Source of the DNA: Paraburkholderia sp. BL23I1N1
GTDB taxonomy: Bacteria; Pseudomonadota; Gammaproteobacteria; Burkholderiales; Burkholderiaceae
Assembly (NCBI RefSeq): GCF_003610295.1
Contig: NZ_RAPV01000001.1
Location: forward strand, 5,208,001 to 5,272,000
Direction of reading: 5' to 3'
Length of the DNA: 64,000 bases
A program made the position numbers and the translations under genes. The notes under the pieces are model-generated. The model had not been told where the DNA came from. It saw only the letters and a program-made list of their open reading frames with translations, and searched no databases. Below are positions 53,717 to 61,925 of this stretch, piece by piece; positions within the stretch are counted from its first letter, which is position 1; each line of letters begins with the position of its first letter.

Positions 53717-54670
53717 TCAGGTTTGCGGACGCGAAACTTTGGTTCGACGGGCCGACGGGGATTTTTCACAGGCCGTCAATTGCCCTTGTAACAACGCAAC
53801 CTGCTGAGCCAGACCATCACGCTCGCACCGCAGGTCGCGGGCTTCCTGCGTGACGCGATCGTGCAGCTTCTCATACCGCTCGGCAAGGCGCCTTTGTTCG
53901 GCGGCGTCCGCCGATATCCGCTCGACGTCGCCGACAAGCTGCTCATTGCGCTTCCGGATCTCGGAGAGCGCAGCCTCGGCCCGGCGCTGCGCGTCACGTG
54001 CCACCTCGGTCTGCAGCATGACGCGTTTCTGGACGCCCTCGAGCCGGGCCGTCGCCTGGTCGACCTCCACCCGCAAGGCCGCTTCATGCCCGGCCTGGGT
54101 GGTCCGCAAAGCTTCGAGTTCGAGGGCATGCGCCGATTGCAGGTCCCGCAGCGCCTGCTCCGATCGCGCGCGGATGGCGTCCCGTTCGGCCACGGCAGCT
54201 TCGGCCTGCACGAGAGCAGCATCACGCCCGGCATGGGCCTGCGCCTGCTCTGTCAGAGCCGTAGCAAGTCGTGCCTGCTGGTCGTCAAGCTGGGCGCGAA
54301 CGGTGCGAACTTCGGCCTGAAGTTCTGCATGGGCGGTCTCGAGTGCCCCGGCGCGTGTGATGGCTGCCGCTGCTTCCGCTTCAAGTTCGTCGCCACGTTG
54401 CGCAAAGACCTGTTCGCCGTGCCCGACCGCAAGCGCCCACACCGACAGCATCGCCTTGGCGACCGCCGGCGGCAGCACTGCCGCGAGCGCGTCGTTGCGC
54501 GCCTGCTCGTCCTTCCACAGTTTCAGTTCGTCATTGATGGTGGTGCGGCTGCCCTGGCGGATTTCCGCGTAGATCAGGTCGACGGTGAGTTCATGCGCGA
54601 GCCGGCCGGAGGTGACGAGTCGCGCGGCGGCTTCGCGGGTGCGGATGCGGGTATCACTGATACGGCTCAT
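53717..54670 (-). CDS. KfrA-like plasmid DNA-binding coiled-coil protein
   Basis: 317 residues. The N-terminal ~110 residues match the KfrA_N domain ('RIRTREAAARLVTSGRLAHELTVDLIYAEIRQGSRTTINDELKLWKDE'), a plasmid-type HTH. The rest, ~130-300, is a long Ala/Glu/Arg-rich coiled coil ('AELQAEVRTVRAQLDDQQARLATAL...'). KfrA proteins autoregulate and help organise or segregate plasmids. It is divergent from the tyrosine recombinase, a 179-bp gap apart. It argues for a plasmid or plasmid-derived island. Confidence 0.87.
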   Translation of the reverse strand: MSRISDTRIRTREAAARLVTSGRLAHELTVDLIYAEIRQGSRTTINDELKLWKDEQARNDALAAVLPPAVAKAMLSVWALAVGHGEQVFAQRGDELEAEAAAAITRAGALETAHAELQAEVRTVRAQLDDQQARLATALTEQAQAHAGRDAALVQAEAAVAERDAIRARSEQALRDLQSAHALELEALRTTQAGHEAALRVEVDQATARLEGVQKRVMLQTEVARDAQRRAEAALSEIRKRNEQLVGDVERISADAAEQRRLAERYEKLHDRVTQEARDLRCERDGLAQQVALLQGQLTACEKSPSARRTKVSRPQT

Positions 54671-54720
54671 AGGCGGAGTTTCACCGTGAAAAGTCGTGGA
54701 GGAGGGAGTTTCGCGAGAAA

Positions 54721-54768
54721 ATTATAATCGTATATCGCCGTATAACATTATAACTGTAACGATAATGC
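54721..54768. promoter_or_regulatory. AT-rich operator-like repeats between kfrA-like and integrase genes
   Basis: A 48-bp AT-rich block with ATTATAA at 54721-54727 and 54747-54753 and a related inverted ACGATAAT at 54759-54766. It lies 51 bp before the kfrA-like start and 82 bp before the integrase start. KfrA proteins bind repeats in their own promoter, so this is the natural operator candidate. Confidence 0.5.
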
Positions 54769-54849
54769 GCGAAAATTTCTGATAACGCCCATAATCGCAA
54801 GTGCTGATCGTGTACGCTGCGAAAACTCCATTCGAAAACGCGTCTCACC

Positions 54850-56004
54850 ATGAATCTGCCAGCCACCACCCCGGAGTCGCGAGAGCCAGTCCTGCCGATT
54901 GCGCTGCCGGCGGCCCTCGATGGGCGCGACGGTATCAACCGCGCACGCGGCGGGCATCGGCAGATCGCCGCTGACAGCGACGTCGAGGCCGTGCGCCTGT
55001 GGCTCGCGGAATATGCGGGTTCGCCGCACACATTGCGCAGCTATCGCAAGGAAGCGGTGCGCCTGCTGCTGTGGGCCACCCAGGCGCTGGGCAAGCCACT
55101 CTCGAGCCTGACGCGCGAGGACTTTCTGCTCTATGAGCAGTTTCTCGCGGCGCCGACCGGCAGCTGGGCCGATCCGACCCGGCCGCGGCGCGGGGGCACG
55201 CGACGACTGTTCGACGGGCCCTTGTCCGAGCGCAGCCAGCATCAGGCGCTTGGGATCGTGTCGGGTCTGCTGTCTTATCTGGTCAGTGCCGGCTATCTGG
55301 CCGGCAATCCGCTCGCGTTGCGCCGCCGGACGGGTGCAGCGGCGAGGCGCACGCGGCGGGTCGAGAGGTATCTGGATCACGCGCTGTGGGACCACGTGCT
55401 CGCCAGCGTCGAGCAATGGCCGCGGATCACGACCCGCGATCACCAGCACTATGAGCGCAGCCGATGGCTCATCCGCCTGCTGTACCACACGGGGCTGCGG
55501 GTCTCGGAAGCGGCAAATGCGAAAGCCGCAGACTTCTATCAGCGCCGGAGCAAATGGTGGCTGCACGTGGTCGGGAAGGGCGGCACCGAAGGGGAGGTGC
55601 CGGTGAGCGCCGCGCTGATGGCGGACCTCGCGCGGTACCGGGTTTTTCATGGATTGGCACCGATGCCGTCGGGGAATGAGACGGCGGCCGCGGTGATGAG
55701 TGTCGCGGGTGACCCGTGCAGACATCTGACGCCGGCGGCGGTCTACCTGATCATCAAGGAAGTGTTTCGACGCGCGGCCGATATGCTCGAAACGGACGAC
55801 GTAGCCGGCGCTGAAACGCTGCGACGTGCATCGACGCACTGGCTTCGTCACAGTGCAGCTTCGCATCAGGCCGATGCAGGCACGGACCTGCGCTTCATCC
55901 AGAAGAACATGCGTCATGCGTCGATCCAGACAACCGGCATCTATCTGCACGCCGAAGATGACCGGCGGCACACCGATACCGTGCGCGAACCCGAGCAGAA
56001 CTGA
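54850..56004 (+). CDS. Tyrosine recombinase/site-specific integrase
   Basis: 384 residues. An N-terminal SAM-like core-binding domain ('YAGSPHTLRSYRKEAVRLLLWA') is followed by a catalytic domain with Arg217 ('LLYHTGLRVSEAA'), Lys243 ('VVGKGGTEG'), His330-x-x-Arg333 ('THWLRHSA'), His356 ('MRHASIQTT') and the nucleophile Tyr365 ('GIYLHAEDD'). All active-site positions are present. It may serve resolution of replicon multimers or mobility; no attachment site was identified. It is divergent from the KfrA-like gene. Confidence 0.93.
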   Translation: MNLPATTPESREPVLPIALPAALDGRDGINRARGGHRQIAADSDVEAVRLWLAEYAGSPHTLRSYRKEAVRLLLWATQALGKPLSSLTREDFLLYEQFLAAPTGSWADPTRPRRGGTRRLFDGPLSERSQHQALGIVSGLLSYLVSAGYLAGNPLALRRRTGAAARRTRRVERYLDHALWDHVLASVEQWPRITTRDHQHYERSRWLIRLLYHTGLRVSEAANAKAADFYQRRSKWWLHVVGKGGTEGEVPVSAALMADLARYRVFHGLAPMPSGNETAAAVMSVAGDPCRHLTPAAVYLIIKEVFRRAADMLETDDVAGAETLRRASTHWLRHSAASHQADAGTDLRFIQKNMRHASIQTTGIYLHAEDDRRHTDTVREPEQN

Positions 56005-56075
56005 TCCCTGCAACACATAAACATAATGTGAGCGAATCGCTTCGCTATTTAAAACCATAAGAAATCGGGGGCAAC

Positions 56076-56243
56076 ATGGCGGACGAGAGCGCCAATCTCT
56101 GTTTCGACAAGTCCGGGGCGAAAGTCGACGATGTTCCGCAGTCTCATATAAATCGCATATTCAATGAGATGCTGCAGCGTCGGCTGCATTCAAGGTGTGC
56201 GACCAGCGCGAATACTTGTCCCCGCCTAACGCCCCCCGCAATG
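56076..56243 (+). pseudogene. Start of a small hypothetical gene interrupted by IS4 copy 1
   Basis: From ATG 56076, with GGGGGC upstream, 56 codons are open and then the IS4 element begins at 56244. Sequence starts 'MADESANLCFDKSGAKVDDV'. On the far side of the element, in the restored frame, 'DQATPVQSPAIIRKDNG' continues for ~32 codons from 57620. No family recognised. Confidence 0.35.
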
Positions 56244-57609
56244 CAATGCTCTCAACTTAAGCCTCGAAGGGCTTGTAAACGAGGCATGGCTCCGGTAAAC
56301 TCGATCGCATAACTCACTGATAAATCAACGATATGAACTCAAATACCAGCGTCCTCAAGGCTTCTGGCTGAGTTCTCCGAATTCCTGTTCGATCCGGCGC
56401 TCGCCGATCGCGTGCGTCGTTCTCCCACCGCCTTTACCCGCAATCGCACACTGACCTTGCCGCGCATGGCCGCGCTGATGATGTCGGGCATGTGCGCCAG
56501 TGTGCAGGCCGAACTTGACGCGCTATTCGGCGCACTGGGAAGCCGCGGCGGGCGCACCCGCGCTGTCAGCGCACAGGCCTTCAGCAAGGCGCGACGGGGC
56601 GTGTCTGCCGAACTGTTCGAGCTGGCCCGCGCCCGCCTGATCTCGCTGGCCCAACCCCATATCGATTCGATGCGCTGGCACGGCCTGAGGCTGGTCGCCG
56701 CTGATGGCAGCCGCCTGCGTGTGGGCACGCGTCGCGGCCATGAACTGCGCGCCGATCACTACGCGTTTGCGCTATTCCTGCCGGGTTCCGAACTGACCCT
56801 GCACGCTGCACTTCATCCCGCCGACGGCGGCGAGCGGCAGATGCTGTTCGAAGCCCTCGATGTGCTGCAACCGCATACCGACCTGCTGCTGCTCGATCGC
56901 GGCTATATCGGCAACGCGATGGTGGCCGCGCTCGCACAGCGCGAAATCCCGTTCTGCATGCGCGTCGATGCGCGTAACTGGAAATGCGTCAGCGCCTTTG
57001 CCCGCAGCGGTAAAGCCGAGCGTGTGGTGACACTGGACGCGCCCGGCGAACTGGATGCCCGCGACTATGAACTGGCGCGTACGCCCACCACTGTTCGCCT
57101 GATCCGCGACGTCACGCCGGGCGGTCGCGTGCGGGTGCTGATGACCTCGCTGCTCGATGGCGGGCGTTATCCGGCGGCATCGTTCGGCGCGCTCTATCAC
57201 CAGCGCTGGCGGGTCGAGGAAGCGTTCAAACGACTCAAGCACCGGCTGCGGCTGGAAGCCGTCACAGGCCTCGATTACCTGGCGTTACAGCAGGACTTCG
57301 GCGCAAAAATCCTCGCCGACAACCTGTTCACCCTGCTCAGCGATCTCGATGCGCCGCACGACGACAGACATGCCAGCCGTCCTAACCGGGTGTATGCACT
57401 GGGCGCACTCAAGCCCATCCTCGGCGCGTGTCTTCTGCGCATCCAGCGCTGCCTGGACGGCCTCGCCGGTGTGCTGGAAATGATCCGCCAGACCCGATGC
57501 CGGATACAGCCCTCACGCTCCTATCCAAGACCACCCCGAAAAGCCAAGCCCCACTTCCATCTCGCGTACAAACTTGCTTGATGCAGCGGAGCTTAAGTTG
57601 AGAGCATTG
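56244..57609 (+). mobile_element. IS4-family insertion sequence, copy 1
   Basis: 1,366 bp bounded by 19-bp perfect inverted repeats CAATGCTCTCAACTTAAGC. Its flanks, CCCCGCAATG before and CCCCGCATTG after, are a 10-bp target duplication with one mismatch, so it is an older insertion or one base has drifted. Apparently identical to copy 2. Confidence 0.9.
56412..57581 (+). CDS. IS4-family transposase, copy 1
   Basis: 389 residues from a GTG that has no good ribosome-binding site. DDE residues: Asp in 'LVAADGSRLRV', Asp in 'LLLLDRGYIG', and Glu in 'YHQRWRVEEAFKRLKHRL', the YREK signature. The frame is open upstream to 56337 and reads 'SSRLLAEFSEFLFDPALADRV', so the real N-terminus is longer. 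An ATG at 56333 is in another frame, one base off; an extra A in the AAA at 56341-56343 would account for it. See the finding on the shared frameshift. Confidence 0.88.
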   Translation: MRRSPTAFTRNRTLTLPRMAALMMSGMCASVQAELDALFGALGSRGGRTRAVSAQAFSKARRGVSAELFELARARLISLAQPHIDSMRWHGLRLVAADGSRLRVGTRRGHELRADHYAFALFLPGSELTLHAALHPADGGERQMLFEALDVLQPHTDLLLLDRGYIGNAMVAALAQREIPFCMRVDARNWKCVSAFARSGKAERVVTLDAPGELDARDYELARTPTTVRLIRDVTPGGRVRVLMTSLLDGGRYPAASFGALYHQRWRVEEAFKRLKHRLRLEAVTGLDYLALQQDFGAKILADNLFTLLSDLDAPHDDRHASRPNRVYALGALKPILGACLLRIQRCLDGLAGVLEMIRQTRCRIQPSRSYPRPPRKAKPHFHLAYKLA

Positions 57610-57871
57610 CCCCGCATTGGACCAGGCAACCCCAGTGCAATCACCGGCTATTATCAGAAAGGATAACGGTCGAACGCGACGCAGACTTCATGCGTCGCCA
57701 AACCCAGGAATGCATTGAGGCGAGAGCGGTGGCGCGAATGGTGCCTCCGCTCAATAGAAGTCGCCAGGCCATTGCGGAGAGGTTCGGTTGTCCGGCGCCG
57801 CAGTTGCATGGGAAGCCAGAGCACTGAAAAAGCGCCGCTCTGGCTGGCATTGGGAGTGGGCTTGACGCAGA
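57610..57871. other. Short stretch between IS4 copy 1 and the DUF2188 gene
   Basis: 262 bp, no supported gene. It begins with the right copy of the target duplication of IS4 copy 1 and continues the interrupted small frame for ~32 codons before a stop. Confidence 0.4.
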
Positions 57872-58318
57872 TTAGGCGTGCCGCCATTGGTCGGGTTTGC
57901 CCTTGTTTGTCGTGCGCACATGAGCGACGAGGGGCTTGTGGCCGAGCCGCTTCGCCGCGTCGATCGCTTCCTGTTGCGTCTTGTAGGTGGTGCTGGTCAC
58001 GGGACGGTCACCCTCATATTCGAGAGCATATCCTTGGATCGGCCCTTCTCGGCCTTTGGGCAGTGGTTCCACATATACATTCGGCATAACAATGGTCTCT
58101 TTGATTTTCGACTCTATTGTCGAGCGGCTATACTCCCATTCGCGGCGTTCAAAAGCAATCGCGCCTTCCGTATTTAGTTTGATCAATTGGTAAATCTTGG
58201 TCAAAGTATGCGATTTGAGTAAATAGTCACAATATAAATCTGCCATGACAATTTGAGAATTAACTTGGGAAATTGGTTGGGAGAGCGAACCCGTAGGGGC
58301 GTCGACGGTTTGGGCCAT
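57872..58318 (-). CDS. DUF2188-domain protein
   Basis: 148 residues from the ATG with GAGG upstream (complement of 58316-58318); an ATG six codons earlier is the alternative. The C-terminal ~70 residues match DUF2188: 'VYVEPLPKGREGPIQGYALEYEGDRPVTSTTYKTQQEAIDAAKRLGHKPLVAHVRTTNKG' in type (split over residues ~81-143). The N-terminal ~75 residues are unrecognised. Function of the domain is unknown. It is the only recognisable gene between the two IS4 copies. Confidence 0.7.
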   Translation of the reverse strand: MAQTVDAPTGSLSQPISQVNSQIVMADLYCDYLLKSHTLTKIYQLIKLNTEGAIAFERREWEYSRSTIESKIKETIVMPNVYVEPLPKGREGPIQGYALEYEGDRPVTSTTYKTQQEAIDAAKRLGHKPLVAHVRTTNKGKPDQWRHA

Positions 58319-58334
58319 AGCGTGCCTCGGAATC

Positions 58335-58628
58335 ATGCGCTTGTATCAAGACAATCTGTCGTTCGCTGTAAACGCAATTAAAGGGATAAATAAGGCGTCA
58401 GTGGATAATCTCGCGAACGGCAACAAGAGAGCGAACGAGAGTCAAATGGCGACACCGCAAAGGGAAAGGGCTATACAAGGTCTATGTGCAAATGACGATT
58501 CTGGGATCGCTCGCTTTGTTTCAGACTGTGAGCAAGGAGGGATAACGCCGACCGCTGCTGTGGTCGACGAGGAGCATGAGTTGATTCGCGCCGGGACTTT
58601 GCGACGGTTGGATCGAGCTCAGCATTAG
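58335..58628 (+). CDS. Possible small protein, unrecognised
   Basis: A 97-codon frame starting 'MRLYQDNLSFAVNAIKGINKA', divergent from the DUF2188 gene with only 16 bp between start codons. No domain, no clear ribosome-binding site. It may be fortuitous. Confidence 0.25.
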   Translation: MRLYQDNLSFAVNAIKGINKASVDNLANGNKRANESQMATPQRERAIQGLCANDDSGIARFVSDCEQGGITPTAAVVDEEHELIRAGTLRRLDRAQH

Positions 58629-58811
58629 GATCGTCGGCGCTGGGCTCGCTCAGGGAGACCTTGGCCATTGCCGCCAGGCCGCAAGCGGGTCGAGCGCTTC
58701 CCGCGGCAGGGCCGCGAGTGCATGGGCGTACGACGCCGGCCAATGAACCCGGCTGGTCATGGACATGTATGCGTCAGCTAGTCGACCCGCGCCGAGTGGC
58801 GGGTCGCAGGG
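58629..58811. other. Left flank of IS4 copy 2, gene debris
   Basis: On the minus strand the sequence reads 'TSRVHWPASYAHALAALPREALDPLAAWRQ' without a start, and would join across the IS4 element with 'WFDCAPLASVVPCDP' near 60180-60230. It seems to be a gene fragment cut by the insertion; family not recognised. Confidence 0.3.
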
Positions 58812-60177
58812 CAATGCTCTCAACTTAAGCTCCGCTGCATCAAGCAAGTTTGTACGCGAGATGGAAGTGGGGCTTGGCTTTTCGGGGTGGTCTTGGATAG
58901 GAGCGTGAGGGCTGTATCCGGCATCGGGTCTGGCGGATCATTTCCAGCACACCGGCGAGGCCGTCCAGGCAGCGCTGGATGCGCAGAAGACACGCGCCGA
59001 GGATGGGCTTGAGTGCGCCCAGTGCATACACCCGGTTAGGACGGCTGGCATGTCTGTCGTCGTGCGGCGCATCGAGATCGCTGAGCAGGGTGAACAGGTT
59101 GTCGGCGAGGATTTTTGCGCCGAAGTCCTGCTGTAACGCCAGGTAATCGAGGCCTGTGACGGCTTCCAGCCGCAGCCGGTGCTTGAGTCGTTTGAACGCT
59201 TCCTCGACCCGCCAGCGCTGGTGATAGAGCGCGCCGAACGATGCCGCCGGATAACGCCCGCCATCGAGCAGCGAGGTCATCAGCACCCGCACGCGACCGC
59301 CCGGCGTGACGTCGCGGATCAGGCGAACAGTGGTGGGCGTACGCGCCAGTTCATAGTCGCGGGCATCCAGTTCGCCGGGCGCGTCCAGTGTCACCACACG
59401 CTCGGCTTTACCGCTGCGGGCAAAGGCGCTGACGCATTTCCAGTTACGCGCATCGACGCGCATGCAGAACGGGATTTCGCGCTGTGCGAGCGCGGCCACC
59501 ATCGCGTTGCCGATATAGCCGCGATCGAGCAGCAGCAGGTCGGTATGCGGTTGCAGCACATCGAGGGCTTCGAACAGCATCTGCCGCTCGCCGCCGTCGG
59601 CGGGATGAAGTGCAGCGTGCAGGGTCAGTTCGGAACCCGGCAGGAATAGCGCAAACGCGTAGTGATCGGCGCGCAGTTCATGGCCGCGACGCGTGCCCAC
59701 ACGCAGGCGGCTGCCATCAGCGGCGACCAGCCTCAGGCCGTGCCAGCGCATCGAATCGATATGGGGTTGGGCCAGCGAGATCAGGCGGGCGCGGGCCAGC
59801 TCGAACAGTTCGGCAGACACGCCCCGTCGCGCCTTGCTGAAGGCCTGTGCGCTGACAGCGCGGGTGCGCCCGCCGCGGCTTCCCAGTGCGCCGAATAGCG
59901 CGTCAAGTTCGGCCTGCACACTGGCGCACATGCCCGACATCATCAGCGCGGCCATGCGCGGCAAGGTCAGTGTGCGATTGCGGGTAAAGGCGGTGGGAGA
60001 ACGACGCACGCGATCGGCGAGCGCCGGATCGAACAGGAATTCGGAGAACTCAGCCAGAAGCCTTGAGGACGCTGGTATTTGAGTTCATATCGTTGATTTA
60101 TCAGTGAGTTATGCGATCGAGTTTACCGGAGCCATGCCTCGTTTACAAGCCCTTCGAGGCTTAAGTTGAGAGCATTG
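58812..60177 (-). mobile_element. IS4-family insertion sequence, copy 2
   Basis: 1,366 bp in opposite orientation to copy 1, with the same 19-bp inverted repeats. It is flanked by a perfect 10-bp direct repeat GGTCGCAGGG (58802-58811 and 60178-60187), the target duplication of a recent insertion. Confidence 0.93.
58840..60009 (-). CDS. IS4-family transposase, copy 2
   Basis: 389 residues, identical in protein sequence to the copy 1 transposase, with the same DDE and YREK motifs. The same out-of-frame upstream ATG is present (complement of 60086-60088). So both copies derive from one already frame-changed parent. Confidence 0.88.
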   Translation of the reverse strand: MRRSPTAFTRNRTLTLPRMAALMMSGMCASVQAELDALFGALGSRGGRTRAVSAQAFSKARRGVSAELFELARARLISLAQPHIDSMRWHGLRLVAADGSRLRVGTRRGHELRADHYAFALFLPGSELTLHAALHPADGGERQMLFEALDVLQPHTDLLLLDRGYIGNAMVAALAQREIPFCMRVDARNWKCVSAFARSGKAERVVTLDAPGELDARDYELARTPTTVRLIRDVTPGGRVRVLMTSLLDGGRYPAASFGALYHQRWRVEEAFKRLKHRLRLEAVTGLDYLALQQDFGAKILADNLFTLLSDLDAPHDDRHASRPNRVYALGALKPILGACLLRIQRCLDGLAGVLEMIRQTRCRIQPSRSYPRPPRKAKPHFHLAYKLA

Positions 60178-60212
60178 GGTCGCAGGGGACCACGCTAGCG
60201 AGCGGCGCGCAA

Positions 60213-60431
60213 TCAAACCAGAGCCATGGCTGACGCTGGCGACCCACGCCTGCGTCGAGGTCGAACCGTCTTGAATTTCTTCGTGTTGAGCAAGACAGGG
60301 TCAACTTCGATTCGGGCGATGGCAACCCTGAACCCGAGCGTCTGCAGGGAGAGCAAGGCATTTTTCAAGGTGATCTTTGAAAAGAACGGCAGCTCGACAG
60401 GGATGTCTTTGCCTGTGGCGATGGCATAGAC
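60213..60431 (-). pseudogene. Gene fragment resembling the C-terminus of DUF6119/TIGR04141 proteins
   Basis: The minus strand reads 'VYAIATGKDIPVELPFFSKITLKNALLSLQTLGFRV', reminiscent of the C-terminal part of the sporadically distributed DUF6119 family ('PFFSK..LRN' pattern). The protein ends at a stop at 60213-60215. Its upstream part is absent because a peptidase gene fragment on the other strand begins at ~60426. The family assignment is from memory of the motif and is weak. Confidence 0.3.
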
Positions 60432-61004
60432 GGCAGCGACGACGAAGCATTGCGACCCAGCCTCACAGGATTGCCGGTCGGCACGCGCCTGCCGCTCCAC
60501 GCGGTGTTGCAACTCGCGCTGATGCCATCGAATGACAGCGCCGCGTATGCGCTGGCGCATCAGTACCCCGGCGGCTTCGCGGCGTTCCAGGCCGTGATGC
60601 ACGCCAAGATCGTCGCACTGCGCCTCAGGCACACGACGATCGACGAGCCAACCGGTCTTTCGCGGCTCAATCGGTCGACAACAATGGACGTTTCGGTCAT
60701 GGTGAGCGCGGCGGCTCGCTATCCGGCCATCGCGCGCGCCACGACCGACCCTCGCAGCGTTGTGCCGATCGACGGCAAGCTCGTCGAATACCAGAACACG
60801 AATCCGCTCGTCGGGCAAAAGGGCTGGGACATCGCCTTGTCAAAAACCGGTTTCACCGACGCTGCCGGACGTTGCCTGACCATGCGGCTGCGCCCGGCTC
60901 GGGACAGCGTGACGATGGTGTTCCTGGACGCCGGGCCAGCCGCGTTCCCCGCGCGCGACGCAATCAACATCCGTCGTCTCCTGCTTGCCCGCGAGCTGGC
61001 GTGA
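60426..61004 (+). pseudogene. 5'-truncated S11 D-Ala-D-Ala (endo)peptidase, PbpG/DacA-like
   Basis: The visible ~190 codons match the middle and C-terminal part of penicillin-binding peptidases: 'LPVGTRLPLHAVLQLALMPSNDSAAYALA' and the KTG box in 'IALSKTGFTDAAGRCL'. The N-terminal signal peptide and SxxK active site are missing, cut at a junction near 60426. The SxN box reads Ser-Asn-Asp. It cannot be an active enzyme as it stands. Confidence 0.75.
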
Positions 61005-61054
61005 CGTCCGCCGCGCTCATTGTTTTTCTCCACACTGACTAACTGGACTTCATC

Positions 61055-61925
61055 GTGAGGCACTCGATCACGCGCCGAAAGCTGTTGATTGGTTTGCCGC
61101 TGCTCGCTGGCATGCGTCTTTCCCGCGCTGCATGCAGCCGAATTGCCGCTCGCCGATATTGAGCACAGGAATGGCGGCCGCCTCGGCGTGTTCGCCATCG
61201 ATACCGGCTCGGGACGCACGCTTAGCCATCGCGCCGACGAACGCTTCCTGATGTGCAGCACGTTCAAGGGAATGCTCGCGGCGCAGATACTGGCGCGAGT
61301 CGATAGCGGCTCAGAGCAGCTCGATCGCCTCGTCCACTACACGGAAAAGGACCTCATTTTCACGTCGCCTGTGACCAAGGCCAACGTCGCGCGCGGTGCG
61401 ATGTCGATCGACGCGCTCTGCAGGGCGGTTCTGGTGGAGAGCGACAACACGGCCGCGATCCTGCTGATGCGCAGCGCCGGCGGCTCTGCGGCGTTGACCC
61501 GCTTCGCTCGCGGACTTGGCGATACCGTTACGCGCTCGGACCGCGACGAACCCGACTCGAACCGTTATGACGGCGAGCTCGACACGACTACGCCGAGGGC
61601 TATCGCCACCACGGCGCAGCGTCTTCTTCTCGGTGATGTGTTGAGTGCCAGTTCGCGCGTGCAACTCGAACGTGGCATGACCGACTGTAGGCCGGGTCTC
61701 AACCGGATTCGCGCCGTGTTGCCTGCCGGTTGGCAAGCCGCCGACCGGCCCGGAACCAGCGTCGAGAGGGAGACCAACGACTATGCGCTCGTGCGCCCGC
61801 CGGGGCAAGCGCCGTTGCTCGTCGCGGTCTACTACGATGCGCCGGGCGTCAGCATGGACGCGCGCGAGGCCGTTTTGCGCGAAGCGGGCGCGGCGCTCTT
61901 GCAGTGGGCCACTAACGCAGCATGA
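61055..61925 (+). pseudogene. Class A beta-lactamase with frameshifted signal sequence
   Basis: The mature part in one frame (from ~61131) has the class A motifs: Ser-x-x-Lys in 'CSTFKG', Ser-Asp-Asn in 'VESDNTAA', and Glu-x-x-x-Asn in 'RDEPDSNRYDG'. The usual KTG reads 'ADRPGTS'. A Tat-type signal 'RRKLLIGLPLLAG' from GTG 61055 lies in a different frame, so a 1-2 base indel near 61115 separates signal from enzyme. A TTG start at 61089 in the mature frame would lack a proper signal. It resembles burkholderial PenA. Export, and so resistance activity, is doubtful. Confidence 0.78.

Noticed and set aside
53861..54727. Plus-strand open frame of ~288 codons opposite the KfrA-like gene
   Set aside because: The coiled-coil gene's repetitive GC-rich codons leave the other strand open. 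No family match, and the KfrA domain is unmistakable.
54748..56058. Minus-strand open frame of ~436 codons opposite the integrase
   Set aside because: It is antisense to a recombinase with a full set of catalytic residues, and has no recognisable domain or ribosome-binding site.
56244..60177. Composite transposon formed by the two IS4 copies
   Set aside because: The outer flanks do not match each other, while each copy has its own target duplication. The copies inserted independently and there is no selectable cargo.
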